Source of the DNA: an uncultured Parabacteroides sp.
GTDB taxonomy: Bacteria > Bacteroidota > Bacteroidia > Bacteroidales > Tannerellaceae
Length of the DNA stretch: 7,347 nt
Assembly: GCA_947074335.1 (NCBI GenBank)
Contig: CAMTPG010000128.1
Coordinates: forward strand, 1 to 7,347
Direction: 5' to 3'
Both the position numbers and the translations under genes were made by a program. Within the stretch, counting starts at the first letter, position 1. Every line of letters begins with the position of its first letter. A model generated the notes under the pieces. The model searched no databases, was not told where the DNA came from, and worked only from the letters and a program-made list of their open reading frames with translations. Of the stretch, positions 1 through 6,939 are shown one piece after another.

Positions 1-46
1 TGTTTTTGTTGTTCTTTGACAGAACTAAATAATTAATTTATCAATC

Positions 47-73
47 CCGGGCCTTCACAAAGAAGCTGCCCGG
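47..73. promoter_or_regulatory. Bulged hairpin just upstream of pepD
   Basis: CCGGGC (47-52) pairs with GCCCGG (68-73), and CTTC (53-56) pairs with GAAG (62-65). Two bases bulge on the right arm (66-67) and the loop is five bases (57-61). This GC-rich ten-pair stem stands out from AT-rich flanks and ends 15 bases before the pepD ATG. No T-run follows it on the + strand. It may be a 5' leader structure of pepD, or the end signal of a gene lying before the window; the sequence does not decide which. Bases 1-46 hold no gene that I can support. Confidence 0.45.
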
Positions 74-88
74 CAAAATGTTGTATTT

Positions 89-1543
89 ATGTCAGCAGAA
101 ATCAAGAATCTTTCTCCGCAGCCTGTCTGGGGTTATTTCTATGACCTTACACAAATCCCCCGTCCTACCGGACATATGGAGGCTGTTACCCGTTTTATGG
201 TTGCTTTTGGCAAGGGTTTAGGCCTTGAAACGCTTCAGGATGAAGTGGGAAATGTTTTGATTCGTAAACCCGCCACGCCGGGTATGGAAAACCACAAAAC
301 AGTAATTTTACAATCGCATCTCGACATGGTTCCGCAGAAGAACTCGTCGGTTAAACATGATTTTACTACCGATCCGATCCAGGCCTATATTGATGGCGAC
401 TGGGTAACGGCTCACGAAACCACACTGGGTGCCGACAATGGTATCGGTGCCGCTTTTGCCATGGCCGTACTGGCCGATAAAACCATCAAGCACGGTCCGG
501 TGGAAGCACTTTTCACCGTCGATGAAGAGGTGGGCATGGATGGCGCATTTGGTCTGAAACCCGGTTTTTTGAAGGGCGAGATCCTGCTGAACTGCGACTC
601 GGAAGAGGAAGGCGAACTCTTTGTGGGTTGTGCCGGCGGTGCCGATCTCAATATTTCCTGGCAATTTAAAGAAGATACCTACATCCCCGAGGGCGATGTG
701 GCAGTTAAAATCAGTCTGACCGGACTCAAAGGCGGTCATTCGGGCGTGGATATCCACCTCGGACGCGCCAATGCCAACAAGCTGATGTTCCGTTTTCTGA
801 AAGAGGCGGTTCGCGATCTGGGCGCCCGTCTGAGCTGGATCGACGGCGGCTCGCTGCGCAATGCCATTCCGCGCGAAGCTTTTGCCATTGTCACCATTCC
901 GGGCGATAATGTAGAAGCCCTGTGGGAATTTATTGCCGATTACGAAGAAATTTACCGTACCGAATATAAAGGTGTGGAAACGAATATACGCTTTGCGGGC
1001 GAGATGACGGATCTGCCCAAAACGCTGATCCCCGAAGAGATTCAGGATAACCTGATCAATGCGGTTGAAGGCTGCCAGAACGGCGTAATCAGCATGCTGG
1101 CCGATTTCCCCGGCACGGTCGAATCCTCTTCTAATCTGGCCTCGGTTAAAACATCCGATGAGCTGATCGATATTAAAATTCTGGTTCGCAGCTCTTCCGA
1201 AACACGCAAAGAGGCCGTTTGCTCGAGCCTGGAAAGTGTGTACGCCATGGCCGGCGCCAAGGTAGAATACGGCGATGCGTACGGCGGCTGGCAACCCAAT
1301 ATCGATTCTGTAATTTTGAAGGTGATGCAGAAAACATACCAGGAGCTGTATGGCAAAAAGCCGTCGGTGAAGGTGATGCATGCCGGTCTGGAATGCGGTA
1401 TCATTCAGGAAACCTATCCGAATATGGATATGATTTCGATCGGACCGGATCTGCAGTTCCCGCATTCGCCCGACGAACGCATCAACATCGCTTCGGTGCA
1501 GAAAGTATGGGATTTTATTGTGGCTACACTGGCTAATATCTGA
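89..1543 (+). CDS. pepD: Aminoacyl-histidine dipeptidase (M20C metallopeptidase, PepD-like)
   Basis: A cytosolic dizinc dipeptidase that hydrolyses dipeptides such as Xaa-His, feeding amino acid recycling. The 484-residue product matches the usual length of the family. The expected M20 motifs are visible in order: SHLDM (H77 metal ligand, D79), GADNG (D116 bridging metal ligand), VDEEVGM (E146 general base, E147 metal ligand), NCDSEEEG (D170 metal ligand), GGHSGVDIH around 215-223 in the lid domain, and FPHSPDE near the C-terminus (H459 metal ligand). There is no signal peptide. The start at 89 gives the family-typical N-terminus leading to VWGYF and QIPRP; the ATG at 78 is in another frame. 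There is no Shine-Dalgarno motif, as is normal in Bacteroidota. A hairpin lies just upstream and a 455-base gap follows, so the gene is probably transcribed alone or is last in its unit. The catalytic set appears intact. The family is confident; the exact substrate range is inferred. Confidence 0.96.
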   Translation: MSAEIKNLSPQPVWGYFYDLTQIPRPTGHMEAVTRFMVAFGKGLGLETLQDEVGNVLIRKPATPGMENHKTVILQSHLDMVPQKNSSVKHDFTTDPIQAYIDGDWVTAHETTLGADNGIGAAFAMAVLADKTIKHGPVEALFTVDEEVGMDGAFGLKPGFLKGEILLNCDSEEEGELFVGCAGGADLNISWQFKEDTYIPEGDVAVKISLTGLKGGHSGVDIHLGRANANKLMFRFLKEAVRDLGARLSWIDGGSLRNAIPREAFAIVTIPGDNVEALWEFIADYEEIYRTEYKGVETNIRFAGEMTDLPKTLIPEEIQDNLINAVEGCQNGVISMLADFPGTVESSSNLASVKTSDELIDIKILVRSSSETRKEAVCSSLESVYAMAGAKVEYGDAYGGWQPNIDSVILKVMQKTYQELYGKKPSVKVMHAGLECGIIQETYPNMDMISIGPDLQFPHSPDERINIASVQKVWDFIVATLANI

Positions 1544-1570
1544 AAGTCCCGACAGCCCTGAAAATAAATC

Positions 1571-1608
1571 CGGATGCATTATTTCGCAATAGGCGGATAA
1601 TGCATCTG
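1571..1608 (+). terminator. Possible transcription end hairpin after pepD
   Basis: GATGCATTAT (1573-1582) and ATAATGCATC (1597-1606) form a perfect ten-pair inverted repeat with a 14-base loop. As RNA it extends outward by G-U and C-G pairs to 1571 and 1608. It begins 27 bases after the pepD stop codon, a suitable place for a terminator or a 3'-end stabilising structure. It lacks a following T-tract and the stem is AT-rich, so it is not a classical intrinsic terminator. Confidence 0.4.
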
Positions 1609-1683
1609 CCGTATTATGCAAACAGACAATATGCTGGTAGCGATAATGGCGGAGAATATGCAGTTTTTCCTGGGGGATAAACG

Positions 1684-1704
1684 GCCGGAATCTGCTATTC
1701 CGGC
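1684..1704. repeat. Stem-loop with 8-bp arms in the pepD-glycosidase gap
   Basis: GCCGGAAT (1684-1691) and ATTCCGGC (1697-1704) are perfect inverted repeats around a five-base loop (CTGCT). This is the most GC-rich and most compact hairpin in the gap. No T-tract follows, so it does not look like a classical terminator. It could act in RNA as a second 3'-end structure for pepD, or in DNA as a protein site. Confidence 0.4.
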
Positions 1705-1766
1705 ATTCACTTTACCGGATGAAATAAACGCTGCCGCCCGCACGGTTTTCAAACAAGGGATCGCAG

Positions 1767-1816
1767 TGCAATTTGAATTGCATCGTTATGAAATTTTTTT
1801 TTCCATCGTTATGGAA
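1767..1816. promoter_or_regulatory. Cluster of short symmetric sites, possible operator
   Basis: Two dyads sit close together: TGCAATT-TG-AATTGCA (1767-1782, 7-bp arms, 2-base centre) and TTCCAT-CGTT-ATGGAA (1801-1816, 6-bp arms, 4-base centre). They are linked by a direct repeat of CATCGTTATG starting at 1781 and 1804, 23 bases apart. Repeated sites about two helical turns apart suit a dimeric DNA-binding protein. No regulator is encoded in the window, so this is inference from symmetry alone, and short dyads also arise by chance in AT-rich DNA. Confidence 0.3.
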
Positions 1817-1922
1817 TCATTTTTCCACTGTGATCCGTTTTTTGGCCATTCGGCATGTATCGCCGGATTAATAGCATACGGGGCTGGATTAATTGGTTTT
1901 TTAACTGCCGGTTTTTTAAGGC

Positions 1923-1939
1923 TATTCCCCGTCGGAATA
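1923..1939. repeat. Short stem-loop before the glycosidase genes
   Basis: TATTCC (1923-1928) and GGAATA (1934-1939) form a six-pair stem around a five-base loop. It is followed on the + strand by the T-rich stretch CTGATTTTGGATTTT. It could be a weak termination or attenuation structure, or chance. It lies 59 bases before the start codon of the six-hairpin protein. Confidence 0.25.
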
Positions 1940-1977
1940 CTGATTTTGGATTTTACAAAATAATACATGAACACACA

Positions 1978-1989
1978 CGATTATAATCG
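1978..1989. promoter_or_regulatory. Perfect 12-bp palindrome next to the start codon
   Basis: CGATTATAATCG is fully self-complementary and ends nine bases before the ATG at 1999. It contains TATAAT (1982-1987), but no suitable -35 element lies 17 bases upstream, and a start site there would leave almost no leader. In this position it would suit an operator, or a small RNA structure over the translation start region, where no Shine-Dalgarno motif exists. Function is unproven. Confidence 0.35.
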
Positions 1990-1998
1990 GATTGAAAA

Positions 1999-4002
1999 AT
2001 GAAAAAACACATCCTTCCATTTATACTTATGCTGGTTTGCTGCGCCGGCATGGTCGAAGCGCAAAACCGCTGGATAATCAACCCGTCGGGCAGCATCACC
2101 TGGAATATTGACGAACGGATTCCGCATCAGGATCACCTGGAAATGAGCGGACTGAAAAGTTCGGTAGTCTTACGCTACGGCGTGGATGAGACCGGAGCCT
2201 TCCAACTGAACCGGAGCATGGTTTGGCCGATGCTTCGCACAATACCCAACAATACACACGCCAGTTTGATGCGCCGCTTTGCCTGGAATATCCCGGAGAT
2301 GATCGAAGTGAACGGCCGCGCGCTGACGGATGAAAAAACAAAATCGGTAACACTCAACGGCACCATGGAGGTGGAAAGCTCGTTTCCCGTTTATCGAAAC
2401 GGCGAGGTTACACTGCACCGCACGCTCTTCCCCGCTGTGGCATTGCCTGCATTTTGCGAAAAATACAGACTCACAAACAGCGGCACAACGCCGGTTACGG
2501 TAGAGATTCCGCAGGCTGTTTCCGAAATTAAAACGGATGCCGAAAAGGGTGTGGATGGCAGCTATACGCTGATTGCCCGACTGAGCGGACCGGCAAACAG
2601 CACCCTGCAACCGGGCGAGTCGGTCGATTTCACGGCCACCTTTGCCGGCTACAAAAGCAACGAAACTCCCGCAGTCATCGAGGTAGACAGCGAACTGGCA
2701 GCCCGCCGTGCGCTGGTGGATGAATTATGGAATAATCTGGTGCTCGAAACGCCCGATACGGTGATCAATACGATGTTTGATTTTGCCAAACTGCGCGGTG
2801 CCGAAAGCATTTACGATACAAAGGGCGGATTGATGCACGGTCCGGGCGGCGAATCGTATTATGCGGCAATCTGGGCCAATGATCAGGCGGAATATATCAA
2901 TCCGTTTTTCCCCTTTTTAGGCTATGAAACCGGCAATCGGTCGGCCAAAAACTCATACGATCACTTTGCCCGCTTCATGAATGAACAGTATGAACCGATT
3001 CCAAGCTCAATCATCGCCGAAGGTATTGATATCTGGAACGGTGCCGGCGATCGGGGCGACGGAGCCATGATTGCCTATGGTGCTGCCCGTTATGCGCTGG
3101 CTTCGGGCAATAAAGCAGAGGCCGAAGCTTTGTGGCCGCTCATCGAATGGACACTCGAATATTGCAAACGACAACTGAATGAGGCCGGCGTGGTGGCTTC
3201 GGACTCGGATGAGCTGGAAGGTCGATTTCCGGCCGGCGATGCCAATCTCTGCACCTCTTCTTTATATTACGATGCCTTATTGTCGGCTGCCTGTCTGGCT
3301 CGCGATCTGGGTAAACCGGCGGCACAAATCAAACAATACAACGCCGAAGCGGCTGCCCTGCGCAAAAACATGGAGCAGTATTTCGGTGCTTCGGTAGAGG
3401 GTTTCGATACATATCAGTATTATGCGGGCAACGATGTGCTTCGCTCGTGGATCTGTATTCCGCTCACGGTGGGCATTTACGACCGGAAAGAGGGAACGAT
3501 CAACGCCCTGTTTTCACCGCGCCTCTGGACACAGGAGGGTTTGTTAACGCAGGCCGGCAGCGAAACATTCTGGGACCGCTCCACACTTTATGCGCTGCGC
3601 GGCGTATATGCCTGCGGCGAAACGGATAAGGCGACCGATTATATGCGTTTTTATTCTAACAAACGACTGCTGGGCGATCATGTGCCGTATGCCATCGAAG
3701 CCTGGCCCGAAGGAAGCCAGCGCCATCTTTCGGCCGAGAGTGGCTTGTATGCACGGATCATCACCGAAGGATTATTTGGCATTCGCCCGGTCGGTCTGCA
3801 TGCCTTCGAGCTGACGCCGCAATTGCCTGCCGACTGGTCGTACATGAATCTGAAAAACTGTCGTGCCTTTGGCGAAGATTTTAATATTGATGTGAAACGG
3901 GATAAAGAGAAGTTGGATGTTAAAGTAACCGCAGCCGGCAAGACTATACTGCAGCGCCGCATCAAAGCGGGCGGAACGGTCAGGGTGGATTTCCGAAAAT
4001 AA
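1999..4002 (+). CDS. Secreted six-hairpin (alpha/alpha) glycosidase-like protein
   Basis: A 667-residue exported protein. The N-terminus has two lysines, a hydrophobic stretch (about 5-18) and a likely signal peptidase I site after VEA (residues 19-21). The LMLVC stretch is not a good lipobox, so a soluble periplasmic protein is most likely. Residues about 25-230 look like a beta-sandwich. About 235-600 is helical and resembles the (alpha/alpha)6 barrel of glycoside hydrolases: YYAAIWANDQAEY (288-299), GAGDRGDGAM (348-357), SDELEGRFPAGDANL (403-417) and PYAIEAWPEGSQ (563-574). Then come the helix ESGLYARIITEGLFGIRP (580-597) and a small beta domain ending at 667. Acidic residues in these motifs (D295, D351, D354, E405, E407) are candidate catalytic acids, chosen by position only. 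I cannot place it in a numbered CAZy family. The GH2 gene 28 bases downstream implies a joint role in glycan breakdown. Confidence 0.8.
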   Translation: MKKHILPFILMLVCCAGMVEAQNRWIINPSGSITWNIDERIPHQDHLEMSGLKSSVVLRYGVDETGAFQLNRSMVWPMLRTIPNNTHASLMRRFAWNIPEMIEVNGRALTDEKTKSVTLNGTMEVESSFPVYRNGEVTLHRTLFPAVALPAFCEKYRLTNSGTTPVTVEIPQAVSEIKTDAEKGVDGSYTLIARLSGPANSTLQPGESVDFTATFAGYKSNETPAVIEVDSELAARRALVDELWNNLVLETPDTVINTMFDFAKLRGAESIYDTKGGLMHGPGGESYYAAIWANDQAEYINPFFPFLGYETGNRSAKNSYDHFARFMNEQYEPIPSSIIAEGIDIWNGAGDRGDGAMIAYGAARYALASGNKAEAEALWPLIEWTLEYCKRQLNEAGVVASDSDELEGRFPAGDANLCTSSLYYDALLSAACLARDLGKPAAQIKQYNAEAAALRKNMEQYFGASVEGFDTYQYYAGNDVLRSWICIPLTVGIYDRKEGTINALFSPRLWTQEGLLTQAGSETFWDRSTLYALRGVYACGETDKATDYMRFYSNKRLLGDHVPYAIEAWPEGSQRHLSAESGLYARIITEGLFGIRPVGLHAFELTPQLPADWSYMNLKNCRAFGEDFNIDVKRDKEKLDVKVTAAGKTILQRRIKAGGTVRVDFRK

Positions 4003-4030
4003 CTACGAACATAAATAACACGATATAGAC
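4003..4030 (+). other. Short operon junction between the two glycosidase genes
   Basis: Only 28 AT-rich bases separate the stop codon at 4000-4002 from the ATG at 4031. There is no hairpin, terminator or Shine-Dalgarno motif, which supports co-transcription. The stretch ACACGATATAG here resembles the ACACGATTATA upstream of the first gene (1975-1985); both sit just before a start codon. Confidence 0.55.
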
Positions 4031-6922
4031 ATGAAAAATACACTATGGAAACAAATCGGCTTTTGCGGATTACTGATACTGGGCTGCAGCTGTCAGCATT
4101 CGCAGCCTGAATCGCCGCGCCACCGTCTCGATCTTGCGGGAAACTGGGCACTGGCACTGGATACAACAACACTGGAAACGGCTACGATACTGCCATCGGA
4201 GATCGTTTTTACCGACTCCATGTTCCTGCCGGGAACAACCGATCTGGCCAAAAAGGGATTTTACAATACGGATCGCTCAGAAACTAATGCGCTTTCGCGC
4301 GAATATCAGTTCGAAGGCCGCGCGGTGTATGCCAAAACGCTGAACATTCCCGACAATTGGGACGGATCGGCAATCCGATTGCTTATGGAGCGCACCAAAC
4401 CCACTGCCGTGTATGTTGACGGACAACAGGTGGGCAGCAACGATGATATCTCGACTGCACAAATCTATGAGCTGACCGGCTTTCTTTCGCCCGGCGAACA
4501 TGAGCTTCAGATTGTAGTTGACAATCGCCCGACAGCTGTTCCGGCACAGGTTTTTCATTCATCACATGCTTATTCGCCCTCTACACAGACCAACTGGAAT
4601 GGCATTATCGGTAATTTCTATCTGGAAAGTATACCCGAAACCGGCATCGAATCGGTACAGGTTACACCCGATTATACGGCCCGAAATGCGCGTGTAAAGG
4701 TAAAACTGCGTCAGGGAAAGGCCGATTTATCGGGCGCAAAAATCATCCTGCAGGCAAGGGCCGAAAATTCAAAGCAGAATTTCAGAACACCGCCGCAGGT
4801 TTATCCGTTAACGGCAACCGGCGAAGAGCAGGTTTTCGATCTGCCACTGGGAGCTGATGCTCCGCTTTGGAGTGAATTTGATCCTGCTTTCTATACACTG
4901 ACCGTTCAGCTCGAAGGTGATTCGGTGCAGGATATACAGGATGCGATATTTGGTCTGCGCGAATTCAAAACGCAGGATAAGAAGTTTGTGATCAACGATA
5001 AAACCACATTCCTGCGCGGCAAACACGATGCCTGTGTATTTCCGCTCACCGGTCATACAGCCATGGATGTGGAAACCTGGCGTCATTATTTTCAGGTGGC
5101 AAAACAATATGGAATCAATCATTACCGGTTCCATTCCTGGTGTCCGCCGGAAGCCTGTTTCGAAGCGGCCGATATCGAAGGTATTTACCTGCAGCCCGAA
5201 CTGCCGATCTGGGGCAGCCTGGATAAACAGGATACGCTGCTTTGCAATTACCTGATCAAAGAGGGCAGGAATTTGCATGATGCCTACAGCAATCATCCCT
5301 CGTTTGTGATGTTTGCGCTGGGCAACGAAATGTGGGGCGAAGAGGCACTGGCTATGGTGGTGGATTCGCTTCGGGCTTACGACAACCGCCATCTGTTTGC
5401 CAGCGGATCAAATAATTTCCTCGGTTTCAGCGGGCCGCTGCCGAATGAGGATTATGTAACAACCTGCCGCCTCGGACAGGAAGATGAAAAATCGTTTGCC
5501 ACGCACACGCGTGCCTCCTTCTCGTTTGCCGATGCTTACGACGGTGGTTATCTGAATCATACCTATCCGAATTCGAAGATGAATTTCGAAGGCGCCAACG
5601 AGCGTACGCCATTGCCGGTGATTGGCCATGAAACGGGTCAGTTCCAGGTTTATCCCAACTATGCGGAGATGCAGAAGTATACCGGTGCACTCAAACCTTA
5701 TAATATGGAGATTTTCCGCCAGCGCCTGAAAGAGGCGGGCATGGAAAATCAGGCGGAAGATTTCCGGCTGGCTTCCGGCAAATGGTCGGCAATACTGTAC
5801 CGCGCTGATGTGGAGATGAATTTGCGCACACCCGACTGGGGCGGATTTCAGCTGCTCGATTTGCAGGATTATCCGGGTCAGGGATCGGCTTATGTCGGTT
5901 TGCTGGATGCGTTTATGGACAGCAAAGGACTGATTACACCCGAAGAATGGCGACAGAGCTGCTCGGAAGTGGTGCCGTTGCTGGTCTGTGAAGAATTTTG
6001 TTTCAGCAACGAAGATCTGCTGACCGCAAAAGTGCTGATCGCCAACTATTCGGCGGATGCGCTTCAAAATAAAACACTAAACTGGCAACTTACCAACAGC
6101 AAACAGCAGCTGCTTGATCAGGGTCAGTTTATCTTTACCGCCGGACAAGGCACTCTGGATGTGGCAGGCGAATTGGAGATTCCGCTGGGCAAACTGCAAA
6201 AGGCCGAAAAATTAAATCTGGCGCTGCAGGTGGAAGGCACATCGTATCAGAATAATTATCCCGTCTGGGTCTATCCGGCAGCGCAAACCGAAACGGCGCA
6301 AACCGCTTCGGTTCAGATTGCCCGAAAAATGGATGATGCCCTGCTCCGCCAATTGGAAGCCGGCGAAACTGTTTTGCTTTTCCCGACGCAGGAAACGGTG
6401 GAGGCACAAACCGTCCCCGGACTGTTTCAGACCGATTACTGGAATTATCGCATGTTTAAAACCATTTGCGAGAATCTGAAACGTCCCGTATCGCCGGGTA
6501 CCTTAGGCATTCTGACAAATCCCGAACACCCGCTGTTTGCTGATTTCCCCACCGAATCGCATACCAACTGGCAATGGTTTCCGGTGATCAAACAAAGTTA
6601 TCCGATGATTCTGGATCTGATGCCGGCCGATTATCAGCCGCTTGTGCAGGTTATTGATAATGTGGAACGCAATCACAAACTGGGACTCGTTTACGAAATG
6701 AATGCCGGCAATGGCAAACTGCTGGTTTGTATGGCAGATCTGGAGCCGGTAATGAATTATCCCGAAGCCCGCCAGTTCTACAACAGCCTGCTGAATTATG
6801 CCGCATCCGATCAGTTTGCTCCCGAATATACATTAACACCCGGACAGCTGCAACAACTGTTTACGGCAAAACCGCAGACAGGGCAGATCAAACGACTGGG
6901 TAATATTTCGTACGAGGATTAA
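4031..6922 (+). CDS. Glycoside hydrolase family 2 lipoprotein with long C-terminal extension
   Basis: A 963-residue exo-glycosidase-like protein of the retaining GH2 type (beta-galactosidase, beta-glucuronidase, beta-mannosidase and relatives). The N-terminus has a hydrophobic stretch ending in LLILGCSC, so lipidation at C19 (or C21) and attachment to a membrane are likely. Domains by eye: jelly-roll sugar-binding fold (about 30-200), Ig-like domain (about 205-315), TIM barrel (about 316-640), a second Ig-like domain (about 653-750) and a final alpha/beta module (about 755-930). The GNEMWG motif supplies the acid/base E433, and GHETGQ supplies the probable nucleophile E534. The final module, with SHTNWQWF near 843-850, VIDNVERNHKLGLVYE (874-889) and GKLLVCMADL (895-904), resembles glutamine-amidotransferase-like accessory domains found on some glycosidases. 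It follows the six-hairpin gene by 28 bases. The specific sugar cannot be assigned. The reading frame is intact and ends 17 bases before the convergent envC stop. Confidence 0.9.
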   Translation: MKNTLWKQIGFCGLLILGCSCQHSQPESPRHRLDLAGNWALALDTTTLETATILPSEIVFTDSMFLPGTTDLAKKGFYNTDRSETNALSREYQFEGRAVYAKTLNIPDNWDGSAIRLLMERTKPTAVYVDGQQVGSNDDISTAQIYELTGFLSPGEHELQIVVDNRPTAVPAQVFHSSHAYSPSTQTNWNGIIGNFYLESIPETGIESVQVTPDYTARNARVKVKLRQGKADLSGAKIILQARAENSKQNFRTPPQVYPLTATGEEQVFDLPLGADAPLWSEFDPAFYTLTVQLEGDSVQDIQDAIFGLREFKTQDKKFVINDKTTFLRGKHDACVFPLTGHTAMDVETWRHYFQVAKQYGINHYRFHSWCPPEACFEAADIEGIYLQPELPIWGSLDKQDTLLCNYLIKEGRNLHDAYSNHPSFVMFALGNEMWGEEALAMVVDSLRAYDNRHLFASGSNNFLGFSGPLPNEDYVTTCRLGQEDEKSFATHTRASFSFADAYDGGYLNHTYPNSKMNFEGANERTPLPVIGHETGQFQVYPNYAEMQKYTGALKPYNMEIFRQRLKEAGMENQAEDFRLASGKWSAILYRADVEMNLRTPDWGGFQLLDLQDYPGQGSAYVGLLDAFMDSKGLITPEEWRQSCSEVVPLLVCEEFCFSNEDLLTAKVLIANYSADALQNKTLNWQLTNSKQQLLDQGQFIFTAGQGTLDVAGELEIPLGKLQKAEKLNLALQVEGTSYQNNYPVWVYPAAQTETAQTASVQIARKMDDALLRQLEAGETVLLFPTQETVEAQTVPGLFQTDYWNYRMFKTICENLKRPVSPGTLGILTNPEHPLFADFPTESHTNWQWFPVIKQSYPMILDLMPADYQPLVQVIDNVERNHKLGLVYEMNAGNGKLLVCMADLEPVMNYPEARQFYNSLLNYAASDQFAPEYTLTPGQLQQLFTAKPQTGQIKRLGNISYED

Positions 6923-6939
6923 AGGAAAAGAAAAAAGCA

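Larger units (their letters stand above)
1544..1998. other. Intergenic region rich in short inverted and direct repeats, no convincing gene
   Basis: This gap separates pepD from the glycosidase pair. It is more AT-rich than the flanking genes. The open frame at 1616-1963 (115 codons) gives a protein with no recognisable motif and a composition unlike its neighbours, so I do not call it a gene. The region contains: a hairpin at 1571-1608; a stem-loop at 1684-1704; the inverted repeat TGCAATT-TG-AATTGCA at 1767-1782; the direct repeat CATCGTTATG at 1781 and 1804; the inverted repeat TTCCAT-CGTT-ATGGAA at 1801-1816; GGATTAAT at 1865 and 1886; GGTTTTTTAA at 1895 and 1910; a stem-loop at 1923-1939; and the palindrome at 1978-1989. 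The promoter of the downstream pair most likely lies here, but no full Bacteroidota promoter (TTTG, then TAnnTTTG about 20 bases later) could be picked out. Confidence 0.6.

Noticed and set aside
16..44. TTGACA at 16-21 with TATCAA at 39-44, 17 bases apart, as a promoter for pepD
   Set aside because: The -10 match is weak, and Bacteroidota primary promoters use a TTTG / TAnnTTTG pattern, which is not properly spaced here.
308..1621. A 437-codon open frame on the minus strand covering most of pepD
   Set aside because: It is antisense to a clearly conserved enzyme. Its product is rich in His, Phe, Arg and Gln with no motif, as expected from the codon bias of the sense gene.
1941..1948. TGATTTTG as a Bacteroidota -7 element for the glycosidase pair
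   Set aside because: It differs from TAnnTTTG at one key base and no TTTG lies about 20 bases upstream.
1616..1963. A 115-codon + strand frame in the long gap, hydrophobic near its C-terminus
   Set aside because: No recognisable motif, no supporting start context, and its DNA is filled with inverted repeats. It looks like chance openness in noncoding DNA.
1786..1974. A 62-codon minus-strand frame in the same gap
   Set aside because: Short, lysine- and proline-rich, without a motif or neighbouring partner gene; noncoding is more likely.
4808..6067. Two long minus-strand frames (194 and 219 codons) inside the GH2 gene
   Set aside because: They lie opposite the catalytic TIM barrel with its intact E433 and E534 motifs and have shadow-frame composition.
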